Below, piece after piece: positions 1 through 9,994 of a DNA stretch of 64,000 nucleotides; the stretch's first letter is position 1; each line of letters begins with the position of its first letter. Location: NCBI GenBank assembly GCA_024281995.1, contig JAMWZW010000007.1, positions 1 through 64,000 of the forward strand, given 5' to 3'. The notes under the pieces were generated by a model, which saw only the letters and a program-made list of their open reading frames with translations, had not been told where the DNA came from and ran no database searches. The translations under genes were made by a program, and so were the position numbers. The stretch comes from Nitrosomonas sp. GTDB lineage: Bacteria; Pseudomonadota; Gammaproteobacteria; Burkholderiales; Nitrosomonadaceae.

Positions 1-2
1 AA

Positions 3-354
3 AGAGACAAGAAGCGGAAACAATGCAGAAGGCGGGCGGCGATTGAGCCCATTATCTATTATCACCTGAAATCGGATTACCGAATGGACCGCTGCTGGGT
101 TGCAGGGCAAATTGGGAGATGCGCTGCACGCTATGCTGTGTGCAGCGGGATACAACCTACGCTGGCTGATGAGAGCAATTCTCCATTTGAGGCTAAAGGG
201 TGTTTTATTGCGTTTTGTTATGCTTCGATTGGCTAACTTTTTTCAGGGGAAACGACCATATATTCGCGAAGCTTCCTTGTATACAAAGACACCGCCGCGG
301 TTCAGTGAATTTTGCAGGATCGACTACATAACGATTGTAGTTCATCCGGGGTGA
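3..354 (+). pseudogene. IS5-family transposase, C-terminal remnant with frameshift
   Basis: The stretch reads as the last part of an IS5-family DDE transposase, but two frames are needed. The frame with codons starting at 30 gives RRAAIEPII and HLKSDYRMDRCW; from position 100 the next frame gives LQGKLGDALHAMLCAAGYNL followed by RWLMRAI. Deleting one G from the GGG at 97-99 joins them into a normal IS5 ending, so a one-base insertion has broken the gene. The N-terminal part lies outside the window. The residues after about 240 no longer look like transposase and probably read into flanking DNA. It is a different IS5 subgroup from the remnant at 40423. Its exact right end is uncertain. Confidence 0.75.
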
Positions 355-485
355 GAGAGGGAGCTACAACTATTCGACAGAGCAATGCATACCTCATACC
401 TATTTTATTCTCAACTTAACTGGGTAGAAGAGAGCGACAGCAGGCCGTCTGAGTCACTACACAAAATGACAGTAATTCAGCTTTC

Positions 486-1424
486 TCAATTGTAATGCCC
501 GTTAGCATGAACTAACCAGGCGATAAAACAGATAAATATAATGCACGTGGTTAATGCTACAAAGGTATTGCGGCGGTATTGCTGGACCAGCCGTACCTGC
601 GGATATACTGAAATGATGAAAGGTTGTGCCGAATTTTCCGGCTTGGCAATAATATTGGTGTCCGGTTCCAATGCCAATTGATCATGAATTTTCTGCGCTT
701 CGGATTGTGCTTGTTGACGGGCTATTTCCCATTCTTCCTGGTCAATATTGCCATCTTGATTGGCATCAAATCGATCCCGCAATTTCTGCTGATCTTGTTT
801 CCAGTTATTTAACAGATCAATCATTACATTCCGCACGGATTGCTGCGCCGCTGCAGACCACGTTCTGAATTGACCTAACACATAGAGTGACTGCCCCGGC
901 AAAATTAACCATTCACTGTAGCGGTAATTGCTCTTCATACCATGGATAAACGATTGGCTTTCCAGCAATTGCGTGCGGATAGGCCATTCGGTATTGCCAT
1001 ACCACACTAATTTCTCGTTGCCGTTAACTTCTGCGCCATCCGGATCGACATGGCAGCTATCCAAACCGTCCGTGAGCTTGAAGCGGTGATTGCTAATATT
1101 TTTATACACCATATTCCAGCGTGTTTTAGCGCGGCCATTTTCGGTAAATGTTTCTTGCTGCTCAATTTGACTGCGATACCACAGGCAGGGGTGATTGGAA
1201 AGCGGCGCATACATTGCGCGATCATCAATAAATTGTCCTTTCCCTTCCACCTCGACATATCCTTGGTGAGCGGAGCGTAATCGTGAAGTGGGGGTATCTT
1301 CAATGATACGCAGCCGCTTCCAATTACGCGCAAAGTAATAAAAGCTGATCAATGCAATCAGGATAGATGCGCCTAAAACAAATTCGTAATCTTCAGGCGT
1401 TAATCCGAATGGCAGCGTATTCAT
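486..1424 (-). CDS. GIDE-domain membrane protein with EF-hand, partner of LemA
   Basis: A 312-residue protein with a membrane segment at about 15-32, a central domain resembling the GIDE domain of E3-ligase-like membrane proteins (residues ~90-275), and a second membrane segment at ~288-306. The two-helix layout with the domain between them and the position directly after lemA (14 bp gap) match the recurrent bacterial LemA-GIDE pair, whose role is poorly known and probably concerns the envelope. An unusual feature is a textbook EF-hand loop at residues 220-231 (DANQDGNIDQEE) inside the GIDE region, suggesting calcium binding. No RING finger is seen, so ubiquitin-ligase activity is not implied. 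The family call is moderately sure; the function is not. Confidence 0.75.
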   Translation of the reverse strand: MNTLPFGLTPEDYEFVLGASILIALISFYYFARNWKRLRIIEDTPTSRLRSAHQGYVEVEGKGQFIDDRAMYAPLSNHPCLWYRSQIEQQETFTENGRAKTRWNMVYKNISNHRFKLTDGLDSCHVDPDGAEVNGNEKLVWYGNTEWPIRTQLLESQSFIHGMKSNYRYSEWLILPGQSLYVLGQFRTWSAAAQQSVRNVMIDLLNNWKQDQQKLRDRFDANQDGNIDQEEWEIARQQAQSEAQKIHDQLALEPDTNIIAKPENSAQPFIISVYPQVRLVQQYRRNTFVALTTCIIFICFIAWLVHANGHYN

Positions 1425-1438
1425 GCAATAGTCGGACG

Positions 1439-2011
1439 CTAACCAAATAATTGACCGATATTGACATCCTGTTTGTCTGCATCGCTAAATTCCAGTAAAT
1501 CACGGGGTTTAAAATTAAACCAATTAGCGATGATGACATCGGGAAATTGCTCAATGCGCACATTGTTGATTCTGACCGCTTCATTGTAATACTCACGGCG
1601 ATCAGCGATGCTATTTTCCAGCCCGGTAATACGTGCCTGTAAATGCTGGAATTTCTCGCTGGCTTTCAATTCGGGGTAATCTTCCACCACGGCGAATAAC
1701 TGACCCAATCCAACACGCAGCATATTCTCGGCGGAACCCAATGCACCGATATTGCCTGATTCACGCGCGGTTGCAACCTGTGAACGCGCCGCAATAACTT
1801 GCTTCAGCGTTTCCTGTTCATATCCCATATACTGTTTGCACGTGTCAACCAGCTTAGGAAGTTCGTCATGGCGTTGTTTCAGAAGAATATCAATGTTAGA
1901 CCAAGCCTGTGATACGGCATGCTTGATATCAACCAGACGGTTATAAAGCATAATGCCATAGCCAATAACGATCGCCATTCCTGCTAGCGCAATATAGATA
2001 ATGATATCCAA
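1439..2011 (-). CDS. lemA: LemA family protein
   Basis: A 190-residue LemA protein: one N-terminal membrane helix (residues ~3-23), then a long alpha-helical extracytoplasmic domain with the family's NRLVDIKHAVSQAWSNIDIL opening and the segment NARI/ITGLENSIADRREYYNEAV typical of its C-terminal half. Length is normal for the family (about 180-200). The start is a TTG at 2011 supported by an AGGGGA ribosome site about eight bases upstream; no ATG lies at the right place. It is probably co-transcribed with the GIDE-domain gene that follows. LemA function is not settled; the family is linked with envelope stress and membrane homeostasis. Confidence 0.9.
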   Translation of the reverse strand: MDIIIYIALAGMAIVIGYGIMLYNRLVDIKHAVSQAWSNIDILLKQRHDELPKLVDTCKQYMGYEQETLKQVIAARSQVATARESGNIGALGSAENMLRVGLGQLFAVVEDYPELKASEKFQHLQARITGLENSIADRREYYNEAVRINNVRIEQFPDVIIANWFNFKPRDLLEFSDADKQDVNIGQLFG

Positions 2012-2167
2012 AGTCGTCCCCTGTAAGTGTCAGTCATAAAATATACCTGAAAGATCATTCAAGAAATCACTTAAAAAGACACAGGTAGTGATTGTATTTC
2101 ACAGCATTGATCTGCGATCCAAAGCGAGCGCCGTGAATGCCTTAATGCCAGGTATCTTTTTAATCAT

Positions 2168-4498
2168 TCATTCTGTAATCAGCACGGTATATTCAGTGTC
2201 TTCCCATTGTTTTTGATTTAACCAGTAGAAAGTAAATTGGATTGTTTCCCCGGCTGTAAGTGCGTCGATCGGCAGATCAACTACGTATACCTCAAGTCCT
2301 GTATCTCTGGTATTCACGTCTTGAACATCTTGCCATGAATTGACCCCCCAATGTACGAGTGCTGGCGCTCTAAGCGCAATGGTCAATTTATTGCCGCTAC
2401 GAATGAGACGCGGGTGGTAGCGTGGGCCCCAAATATCGCGGGTAATCTGCGGACGTACCCCATGATAGCGGTTCCAGGTAGCGGCGGGCCGATCAACCGG
2501 ATAGCCGAGCGCACGGCTGTAGCACAGTTTGATAAATTCGCTATGCGCCCATACCAGGGGCATGGCGGAGCCGCTTGGTTTCCCCGGATTCAGATGATGT
2601 TCAGGAATCGGCGCACTATCCCATACCTGTTCCGGCAGCAGGCCACCGGCACCGGTCATGGCTGCCATAGCCTCAAGATAGGAAAGTGGATCTTCCCCTG
2701 CCGCGAGTGCATAATGTCCTCGTTCTCCGGTCAGTAGCGGCCATCCCCGCCCGCAACCGACACCATCAAAAGCGCTGCCATCCGGGTGCTCCCCATAGCC
2801 GTCGCCATTATAGCGGTGCCAGACAGGGCCGCTCGGGGTATCAATTTTAAGCAGTTGATCAATGGTTTTCAGGCTATCGAGAATGCAAGGATCATCCGCC
2901 TGGCGCAATCCATACCGCACCAGTTGCAAAAAATCGGTCGCGATCTGCTCATCCGCCGGCAAATTGGGATCCTGTGCACGATTCTTAATCAGCACATGTT
3001 CGGCCAGGGCGCCTTCGTGTACCAGCACATCGTCCGGTGCGATGCGTATGTAATACCCCGCAACGCCAAGTTTTTTGGCGAGCGGTGTATCGGTTACAAA
3101 TGTCCACTCCTCGAGTCGTGTGTTCCAGTTATCCGCCAGCAACAATGCAAACTCCCGTGTTTCCCCATCGAGAAAAGTGCTGCCCTCAACAAGTGCGGCA
3201 ATGGCTACGGCGAGTGTGAAGGTATTGACACCGGAATCCTCTTCCCATCTATCCTGACCGGTTACCGGACCTTCACGGGCGATAAAACGTAATGCCCGTT
3301 TGACCATATCCTGGCATGGAATGCCTTCCAACGCGCCGCACTCGCGTAACGCGGAAGCCAGCAGAACCGGAAAAGCGGCTTCGTCGAGCTGGATTCCTTG
3401 CCAGAAAGCATTTCCCCCAAGCCACTGATTCTGCAACCAGTGTCCATCTGCTTGTTGCGTAGCGATTAGATAGCGTAGTACATCGCAGGCATCTTCCAGC
3501 AAGCCCATCGCAACGAGTGCGCCTGCGGTTTCTACCAGATCGCGGCACCATACCAGGTGATAGCCGCCACGGCTCTGACTATCCTCACCCCAAGGTACCG
3601 CCAGGCTTGCTACCATAGCACCGCAATAGGTGCGATCCTCATGAACCTTGAGAACCGTGCCGGAAAGTGCAAGCATCCGCTGCAAATCAGGGGGTAAATC
3701 GGGAAGGTGGCATTTTTCAAACCATGTCTCCCAAACGTTGCATTGAGCATTCCAAACTGCTGAGAATTCCTCAAATAAACTGGACATTGCAAGCGTAGCT
3801 GCAGAATTCATCGTGGTTCCAAAACCGAGTGCAAGTGTCGCTTGATTGGGCAATTCACCCATCAGTGCGACAGCGCCTGGACCGGCGCTGTCATATTCCC
3901 ACGTCATGCGCCCGTGCCGATTGAAATCCTGCCAGCCATCGCTCTCTCCTATGCAGCCGGTCGAACAACGCCCCCAGGCATCGGCTCCCATTCCGGTACT
4001 TGCCATGAGCGCCAAACCGAATGGCCCCTGTTCCGCCCACAGCACTCTGCGCCCGTTGTGTTTGCCCACAGAAGCCAGATTGTTTTCCGCGTCACCGCCC
4101 AGACGCGCTGCAAGCAACGCATAAGGACGCAGGTTTGCATCGCCTTCCAGCGTGTAGCGTAGCAAGAGCGCATCCCGCCGCTGCAACGGGCAGATTTTCA
4201 AGGTAAAAGTAAAACGCGGGTGGTGGTGGACAATTTCAACGGCGGGGATGTGAGGTTTGGGCAGGCTGATTCGATAATTCCCAAGACGGCGAAGCTCAAC
4301 CCAGAATCCTTGATCGTCGGCAACGATGAAACCAAGATCTTTGATCTGGGGAATATCGATACGCGGGTAATAAATTTCGGTCACAATACCTTCAGCGACA
4401 GTAAACCACAGACGTGACGATCCGAGGCTGGTGCCAACCATATCTTTGCCGGCATGAGCCCAAGTTGGATAGGAGAAAGCAGTTTGAGGCGCTCGCAT
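2168..4498 (-). CDS. Glucoamylase, glycoside hydrolase family 15
   Basis: A 776-residue bacterial GH15 glucan 1,4-alpha-glucosidase, which releases glucose from non-reducing ends of glycogen, starch or maltodextrins. The first ~260 residues form the beta-sandwich N-domain (GTSLGSSRLWFTVAEGIVTE), followed by the (alpha/alpha)6 catalytic domain. Visible motifs are GGYHLVWCRDLVETAG (~315), WEEDSG near 418 (general acid region) and GGLLPEQVWD near 619 (general base region). There is no signal peptide, so it should act in the cytoplasm on stored glucan. The ribosome site AAGGAA precedes the ATG. It ends a minus-strand run behind tkt (45 bp gap), which argues that the released glucose feeds the pentose phosphate genes upstream. 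Confidence 0.9.
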   Translation of the reverse strand: MRAPQTAFSYPTWAHAGKDMVGTSLGSSRLWFTVAEGIVTEIYYPRIDIPQIKDLGFIVADDQGFWVELRRLGNYRISLPKPHIPAVEIVHHHPRFTFTLKICPLQRRDALLLRYTLEGDANLRPYALLAARLGGDAENNLASVGKHNGRRVLWAEQGPFGLALMASTGMGADAWGRCSTGCIGESDGWQDFNRHGRMTWEYDSAGPGAVALMGELPNQATLALGFGTTMNSAATLAMSSLFEEFSAVWNAQCNVWETWFEKCHLPDLPPDLQRMLALSGTVLKVHEDRTYCGAMVASLAVPWGEDSQSRGGYHLVWCRDLVETAGALVAMGLLEDACDVLRYLIATQQADGHWLQNQWLGGNAFWQGIQLDEAAFPVLLASALRECGALEGIPCQDMVKRALRFIAREGPVTGQDRWEEDSGVNTFTLAVAIAALVEGSTFLDGETREFALLLADNWNTRLEEWTFVTDTPLAKKLGVAGYYIRIAPDDVLVHEGALAEHVLIKNRAQDPNLPADEQIATDFLQLVRYGLRQADDPCILDSLKTIDQLLKIDTPSGPVWHRYNGDGYGEHPDGSAFDGVGCGRGWPLLTGERGHYALAAGEDPLSYLEAMAAMTGAGGLLPEQVWDSAPIPEHHLNPGKPSGSAMPLVWAHSEFIKLCYSRALGYPVDRPAATWNRYHGVRPQITRDIWGPRYHPRLIRSGNKLTIALRAPALVHWGVNSWQDVQDVNTRDTGLEVYVVDLPIDALTAGETIQFTFYWLNQKQWEDTEYTVLITE

Positions 4499-4543
4499 AG
4501 GATTCCTTGTAAAGTAGGCATAAAACTTCAGTAAAAAGAATCG

Positions 4544-6601
4544 TCAGGTTTTTCCCAACATTTCTTTTGCCATGGTTACAAGCCGTTCCGGCTCGAAACC
4601 GAATTTTCTCTGCAATTCCTTCAGCGGAGCTGATGCACCGAACGTCTGCATGCCGATCATGCGGCCGCTAGTACCCACATAGCGCTCCCAACCGAAAGTG
4701 GATGCCTGCTCAACCGAGATTCTTGCTTGCACGGCAGGGGGCAGTACACTGTCGCGATATTCCTGTGTTTGATGCTCAAAGATATCCCATGATGGCATGG
4801 ATACCACGCGGGAACGGATGCCTTCACCGCTGAGTGTTTCATGCGCCTGCACGGCAAGACTTAGCTCGCCGCCGGTTGCAATTAAAATAATTTCAGGTTT
4901 GCCACCCGGCGCATCGGCGATCACATACGCCCCGTAAGCCACGCCAGACACTGCCGCGTATTTACTGCGGTCCAGTGTCGGTAGTGCCTGGCGCGACAAC
5001 ACCAAAGCAGCCGGCCGGTGACGCAGTTGCATGATGACGCGGTACGCTTCGACCACTTCATTGGCATCGCCGGGACGTAATAACGTCAGACCGGGAATAG
5101 CGCGCAAAGAAGCAAGATGCTCAACTGGCTGATGTGTCGGGCCATCTTCCCCATCACCCATGGCATCATGAGTCAATACAAAGATGACCGGCAATTCCAT
5201 CAAGGCCGACAAACGCATCGCAGGCCGCGCATAGTCGCTGAAAATGAAGAAGGTGGCGCAATAAGGCCGCAGCTTGGATAGTGACAAGCCGTTCGCGATT
5301 GCACTCATGGCGTGCTCGCGGATGCCAAAGTGCAGATTCTTGCCCCCCGGCATGCTCGCCTGAATATCTTCCGCACCCGGGTAGGTCAAGAAGGTTTTGT
5401 TAGATGATCCCAGATCCGCAGAACCGCCGAGCAGCCAAGGAATGTTTCGCGCCAGTGTATTCAGTATCTTACCGGAGACTTCCCGTCCCGCCAGTCCTTT
5501 GGAATCTGCAGGAAACACCGGCAGATTGCGATCCCATCCAGCCGGTAATTCGCGCCGCTGCATCTGCTCGATCTCAATGGCTAGATCAGGATAACGGGTA
5601 CGATAATCAGCGAATAGATTTGTCCATGCTTGACGTACCGTTGCGCCGCGCATACCGATACCCTCAGCAAAGTGTTCGCGCACGCCATCCGGCACCAGAA
5701 ATTGTGCATCCTCGGGCCAGCCGTAAGCGCGTTTGGTATACCGGACTTCATCCGGGCCAAGCGGCTCACCGTGAGCTGCGGCTGTATCCTGCCGATGCGG
5801 CGAACCGTAACCGATGTGGCTATCGAGAATGATGAGCGTGGGCCGGTCTTTGGTTTTGCGGAACACCTTCAAAGCGTGCTCGATTTGTTCGATATCGTTG
5901 GCATCGCTCAAACGCAGGACGTTCCAGTGGTAACTCAGGAATCGCGTCGCCACATCCTCGGTGAACGTAAGCCGGGTATTACCTTCAATGGTGATGTGAT
6001 TGTTGTCATAAATCCAACAGAGATTATCGAGGGCAAGATGACCAGCCAACGAAGCCGCTTCGGATCCTACTCCTTCCATCAGGCAACCATCGCCGCAGAT
6101 AGTGTAGATATTATAGTCGACGATATTGAAAGACGGTTTGTTATAGCGGCTTGCCAGCCATTTCTCGGCAATTGCCATACCGACGCTGGTTGCTATGCCT
6201 TGCCCGAGCGGCCCAGTAGTAGCTTCCACACCAGACACCCAGTGGTATTCGGGGTGACCAGGCGCCTTGCTGCCCAGTTGCCGGAAACGGCGTATATCAT
6301 CCAGTGTCACCGAAAGCTGCCCCAATCTCTCGTAATCTGCGTTGACAGCGCGCGTACCCGTCAGATGAAGCACCGACCACAACAGCATCGACGCGTGTCC
6401 GTTCGACAGCACAAACCGGTCTCGATTGGGCCAGATAGGATCCTGCGGATCAAACCGCATGACGCGGTTCCAAAGGGTGTATACCAGGGGCGCAAGCGCC
6501 ATAGGTGTGCCGGGATGCCCGGAATTGGCCGCTTGCACAGCATCGATCGACAGTGTACGGATAGTATTGATGGATAACTGATCGAGTTCAGCAGCGGTCA
6601 T
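4544..6601 (-). CDS. tkt: Transketolase
   Basis: A full-length 685-residue transketolase, moving two-carbon units between ketose and aldose phosphates with thiamine diphosphate. Seen in order: SGHPGTPMALAPLVYTLW at the N-terminus, the thiamine-diphosphate motif GDGCLMEGVGSEAA ending in DNN (~167-200), the pyrimidine-binding region GIREHAMSAIANGL (~430) with HDAMGDGEDGPTHQPVEHL (~480), and a C-terminal domain with SVEQASTFGWERYVG. The ATG is preceded by GGAAGGAAAA. In an autotroph it serves both the Calvin cycle and the pentose phosphate pathway; here it sits between polyphosphate glucokinase and glucoamylase, behind gnd and zwf, so a role in carbohydrate use is likely. Confidence 0.96.
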   Translation of the reverse strand: MTAAELDQLSINTIRTLSIDAVQAANSGHPGTPMALAPLVYTLWNRVMRFDPQDPIWPNRDRFVLSNGHASMLLWSVLHLTGTRAVNADYERLGQLSVTLDDIRRFRQLGSKAPGHPEYHWVSGVEATTGPLGQGIATSVGMAIAEKWLASRYNKPSFNIVDYNIYTICGDGCLMEGVGSEAASLAGHLALDNLCWIYDNNHITIEGNTRLTFTEDVATRFLSYHWNVLRLSDANDIEQIEHALKVFRKTKDRPTLIILDSHIGYGSPHRQDTAAAHGEPLGPDEVRYTKRAYGWPEDAQFLVPDGVREHFAEGIGMRGATVRQAWTNLFADYRTRYPDLAIEIEQMQRRELPAGWDRNLPVFPADSKGLAGREVSGKILNTLARNIPWLLGGSADLGSSNKTFLTYPGAEDIQASMPGGKNLHFGIREHAMSAIANGLSLSKLRPYCATFFIFSDYARPAMRLSALMELPVIFVLTHDAMGDGEDGPTHQPVEHLASLRAIPGLTLLRPGDANEVVEAYRVIMQLRHRPAALVLSRQALPTLDRSKYAAVSGVAYGAYVIADAPGGKPEIILIATGGELSLAVQAHETLSGEGIRSRVVSMPSWDIFEHQTQEYRDSVLPPAVQARISVEQASTFGWERYVGTSGRMIGMQTFGASAPLKELQRKFGFEPERLVTMAKEMLGKT

Positions 6602-6696
6602 GTGTTTTCCTTCCGGCGGTTTTTAGAGCGCTGTGCGCTAAGATGGAAAACCATCCACGCAACCGGGAATCGGGTTGCACTGGATATATAACCACG

Positions 6697-7398
6697 CTAA
6701 GTGTCAATTTTTCCCCGCATTGAAGTATCCCATAGACGCAAGCCTCCGATGAAGGCGTTATCATTGTCGCCTATGTGAAGATCTGATGGAAGCTTCTTGA
6801 GCTTTCTGAGTTTTTTTGCATTTCCGCCCCCTAACACGACATAATCTGCCTCAAGTGCGGATTTCAATTTGCCAGCCACCTTGAATACATGCCGGCGCCA
6901 TTTTTTCTTGCCCCTTTTTTCTAATCCGCGCCGTCCCAGATAATCCTCGTATGTTTTTCCATGCTTATAAGGCAAGTGCGCCAATTCCATAGGTTCGAGC
7001 ATTCCATCCACCACCAGCGCCGATCCAAGCCCTGTACCCAACCCAAGAAAAAGCATGCGCCCTTGGCTATAGCTGCCAAGTGCCTGCATTGCGGCATCGT
7101 TAATCAGTTTTATAGGACAACCAAAAGATTTGCGGAAATCGAAACCAATCCACCCTGGGCCAAGATTAAAGGGGTCATGGACCGGACACCCGCCCATCAC
7201 GACACCTGGATAACCAATCGACACACGATCAAATTTACAATCTTGTATTGCATCTTTGACCTTATTGATCATTTGTTTCGGGGTCAGCGTCGGACTGGAT
7301 GCTATCTTGATTGGCGCGCTATATCCGGGCATCAACACTTTGATATGTGTTCCGCCCACATCAATGACAAGAACCGCATGTGAAGACTGTGATTTCAT
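6697..7398 (-). CDS. ROK-family glucokinase, polyphosphate-glucokinase-like
   Basis: A 233-residue ROK-family sugar kinase. The N-terminal phosphate loop VLVIDVGGTHIKV, the DRVSIGYPGVV segment, the INDAAMQALG motif with the catalytic aspartate, and FLGLGTGLGSALVVDG are present. The short length and the ELAHLPY/GKTYEDYLGRRGL region fit the polyphosphate glucokinase branch, which phosphorylates glucose with polyphosphate (and sometimes ATP). The C-terminus has the ADYVVLGGGNAKKL segment found in this branch. It lies between zwf and tkt in a minus-strand run and would make the glucose 6-phosphate that zwf oxidises. The phosphoryl donor is inferred from family resemblance; an ATP-dependent enzyme cannot be excluded. 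Confidence 0.82.
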   Translation of the reverse strand: MKSQSSHAVLVIDVGGTHIKVLMPGYSAPIKIASSPTLTPKQMINKVKDAIQDCKFDRVSIGYPGVVMGGCPVHDPFNLGPGWIGFDFRKSFGCPIKLINDAAMQALGSYSQGRMLFLGLGTGLGSALVVDGMLEPMELAHLPYKHGKTYEDYLGRRGLEKRGKKKWRRHVFKVAGKLKSALEADYVVLGGGNAKKLRKLKKLPSDLHIGDNDNAFIGGLRLWDTSMRGKIDT

Positions 7399-7533
7399 AA
7401 CCGCCTACATCCTTCAGAATATTACCCAGGCGCATTTGTCTCGGCAAATGGCAACTGAGCGACTTCATTCTCATTTAAATACCCGTTTGGTAGTCCACCC
7501 ATCATGGATAAATCAATCGAAAAGACCGTCATG

Positions 7534-8970
7534 TTAGATTTCCCGCTTTGATTTACGCTTCTTAGTTACTAGATCAAATGTGGGGTTATGCCATCCGCCA
7601 TCAATCCTGATCAGCTTATCAGCTTCATGCGGCCCCCAGCTACCGGGTTTATAGCGGTGAACCGGCTGGTGCTGCACCAGCACCTCGTCAAGTACAGCCC
7701 ATGCGGCCTCTACCGCATCCTGCCGGGTAAACAGCAGGCCGTTACCGGCTAATGCATCACCTAAAAGTCGCTCATAAGGCATTTGTTCATCCGGCTGAGC
7801 GTTAAGCAGATAGAGTTCTTTTTGATCGCCAATAAATTCCTTTCCCACGCGTTTGACGCGCGCGGCCAGTGCGATAGCGGGACATGGAGATAACTTGAAG
7901 CGCAAATAATTAGCCCGGCCGGTCGTAGGCCAGGCATCTTCGAACAATTTCTGAGGCGGAACCTTAAATTGCACGAGAACCTCCGCAGCGCTCTCGGCCA
8001 GGTATTTCCCGGAGCGCAAATACCAAGGTACGCCTGCCCAGCGCCATGAATCGATAAATAGACGCAGGGCGCAATAAGTCTCTGTATCAGAATTCTTTGC
8101 AACGCCAGGTTCCTGCAGATAACCTTCAAACTGACCTCTAACCAAGTCTTCCGGCTTGAGTGTATGCATGGCTTGAAATACCTTGGCCTTTTCGCTGCGC
8201 TGAGCTTCAAAATCCCGTCCAGCAGGAGGTTCCATCGATAACAGAGCCACTATCTGAAACAGATGGTTTTGAACTACGTCGCGCAAGCAGCCGACTTGAT
8301 CGTAAAAGCTGCCTCGATCTTCCACTCCAAAATCCTCTGCCAGGGTAATCTGAACACTCTCTACATAGTTGCGATTCCAGATAGGTTCGAGGAATGAATT
8401 CGCGAATCGGAAATACAGGATATTTTCAATGGCCTCTTTACCAAGAAAATGGTCGATGCGGAAAATCGAAGTCTCCGGAAAAACCAAATGTGCGGCATGA
8501 TTGAGTTCGCGTGCCGAGGCTAGATCACGTCCGAAAGGCTTCTCTACGATGATGCGAGCATGTTCTGTCAAACCGGCGGAACCTAGATCTTTGATTATGG
8601 CTGCGAAGAAAGCGGGCGGAATCGCGAGATAAAAGGTTGGATGCGAGGCTCCGTCAAGCGCTTGTCCGAGCGCGTGAAATGTCTGCGGATTTTTATAATC
8701 GCCGTCGACATAGCGCAGCAATGCAAGCAACCGGCTCAGTGCGTTGGGGTCGATGTCCTTAACAAATTGTGCTATCCCGTCTTTTGCCCGGTCTTGCAGT
8801 TGTGCCAGATCCCAGCCTGAAAAACCAACGCCAACTATCGGAATTTTTAGCACACCCCGCTTGACCATCTTATAGAGCGAAGGATATATCTTCTTATGGG
8901 CAAGATCACCCGTCGCACCAAAAAGCACCAATGCATCGGATGGCACCAGATTGTTGATGGATTTGTTCAT
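7534..8970 (-). CDS. zwf: Glucose-6-phosphate 1-dehydrogenase
   Basis: NAD(P)-dependent oxidation of glucose 6-phosphate to 6-phosphogluconolactone, first step of the oxidative pentose phosphate pathway. The nucleotide motif [20 protein letters not shown] is near the N-terminus and the active-site motif [13 protein letters not shown] near residue 165. Length (478) is normal. I chose the ATG at 8970, which follows the gnd stop as TGA-C-ATG; an upstream ATG at 9000 or TTG at 9009 would overlap gnd by 29-38 bp and add only residues without family resemblance. Translational coupling to gnd is likely. No pgl (6-phosphogluconolactonase) gene follows, so the lactone is hydrolysed spontaneously or by a gene elsewhere. 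Confidence 0.95.
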   Translation of the reverse strand: MNKSINNLVPSDALVLFGATGDLAHKKIYPSLYKMVKRGVLKIPIVGVGFSGWDLAQLQDRAKDGIAQFVKDIDPNALSRLLALLRYVDGDYKNPQTFHALGQALDGASHPTFYLAIPPAFFAAIIKDLGSAGLTEHARIIVEKPFGRDLASARELNHAAHLVFPETSIFRIDHFLGKEAIENILYFRFANSFLEPIWNRNYVESVQITLAEDFGVEDRGSFYDQVGCLRDVVQNHLFQIVALLSMEPPAGRDFEAQRSEKAKVFQAMHTLKPEDLVRGQFEGYLQEPGVAKNSDTETYCALRLFIDSWRWAGVPWYLRSGKYLAESAAEVLVQFKVPPQKLFEDAWPTTGRANYLRFKLSPCPAIALAARVKRVGKEFIGDQKELYLLNAQPDEQMPYERLLGDALAGNGLLFTRQDAVEAAWAVLDEVLVQHQPVHRYKPGSWGPHEADKLIRIDGGWHNPTFDLVTKKRKSKREI

Positions 8971-8971
8971 G

Positions 8972-9994
8972 TCACGAAGTGTCTTCTGGCTTTTCGTCAT
9001 GGCCACCAAATTGCTTGCGCATAGCCGAGAGAATACGATCGGCGTAATTAGCCTCTCCTTGGGATTCGAAACGTCCGAATAACGCGGCGCTGATGACAGG
9101 CGCCGGTACGCCTTCGTCGACGGCGGCTAACGTAGTCCAACGTCCTTCGCCTGAGTCCGATACGCGTCCGGAAAATTGCGTGAGTTCCGTATCCGCGACG
9201 AGCGCAGCCGCAGTTAAATCAAGCAGCCAAGAGGAAATCACACTGCCTCTGCGCCATACCTCGGCTACTTTCCCGATGTCGATGGTATATTGGTATGCCT
9301 CGGGATCACGCAAAGGAGTAGTCTCCGCATCTTGTATTCTTGGACGCAGACCTGCATCTGCATGTTTGAGAATATTGAGCCCTTCAGCGTAGGCCGCCAT
9401 CAGAGCATACTCGATGCCGTTATGAACCATTTTCACGAAGTGACCCGCACCGATTGGACCACAGTGAAGATAGCCTTGCTCTTCAGCGCCCGGCACACCA
9501 TTACGTCCAGCCGTGCGCGGTGCAGTCGCGATACCTGGTGCGATGCTCTTAAAGATTGGATCGAGATAGCGGACGATTTCTACTTCCCCGCCAATCATCA
9601 AGCAGTATCCGCGTTCCAGCCCAAATACGCCGCCGCTGGTGCCACAATCAACATAGTGGATGCCGCGTAGCTTGAGTACTTTGGCGCGCGCTTGATCATC
9701 GCGGTAATAGCTATTGCCTCCATCAATGATGATATCGCCGGGCGAAAGCAGCGTTGCCAGATTCGATACTGTCGTGCCGGTGACACCTGCGGGAAGCATC
9801 ACCCAGACAACGCGAGGATGGGGGAGTTTAGCGACAAAATCATCAAGCGAATCGGCGTGTCGGATATCAGAGCCTGTAAGCGCCTTGACAGCGTCGGCAT
9901 TGACATCATAGACCACACACGAGTGGCCGTCTTTAGTTAAGCGCCGAACCAGATTGGCTCCCATACGCCCCAGACCAATCATTCCAAGTTGCAT
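8972..9994 (-). CDS. gnd: 6-phosphogluconate dehydrogenase, short (NAD-type) form
   Basis: Oxidative decarboxylation of 6-phosphogluconate to ribulose 5-phosphate. The protein (340 residues) has the nucleotide fold [19 protein letters not shown], the substrate motif [19 protein letters not shown] and the catalytic lysine region [16 protein letters not shown]. It is the short type, about 300-340 residues, rather than the ~470-residue E. coli type; short forms often prefer NAD. A strong AAGGAGG ribosome site precedes the ATG. It is the first gene of the minus-strand run gnd-zwf-glucokinase-tkt-glucoamylase, so a promoter should lie in 9995-10250. Confidence 0.94.
   Translation of the reverse strand: MQLGMIGLGRMGANLVRRLTKDGHSCVVYDVNADAVKALTGSDIRHADSLDDFVAKLPHPRVVWVMLPAGVTGTTVSNLATLLSPGDIIIDGGNSYYRDDQARAKVLKLRGIHYVDCGTSGGVFGLERGYCLMIGGEVEIVRYLDPIFKSIAPGIATAPRTAGRNGVPGAEEQGYLHCGPIGAGHFVKMVHNGIEYALMAAYAEGLNILKHADAGLRPRIQDAETTPLRDPEAYQYTIDIGKVAEVWRRGSVISSWLLDLTAAALVADTELTQFSGRVSDSGEGRWTTLAAVDEGVPAPVISAALFGRFESQGEANYADRILSAMRKQFGGHDEKPEDTS

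Noticed and set aside
2786..3292. 168-codon plus-strand frame
   Set aside because: Antisense to the GH15 glucoamylase; no family resemblance.
5630..6577. Open frame of 315 codons on the plus strand
   Set aside because: Lies entirely antisense to transketolase; no recognisable sequence or ribosome site. A shadow of the real gene.
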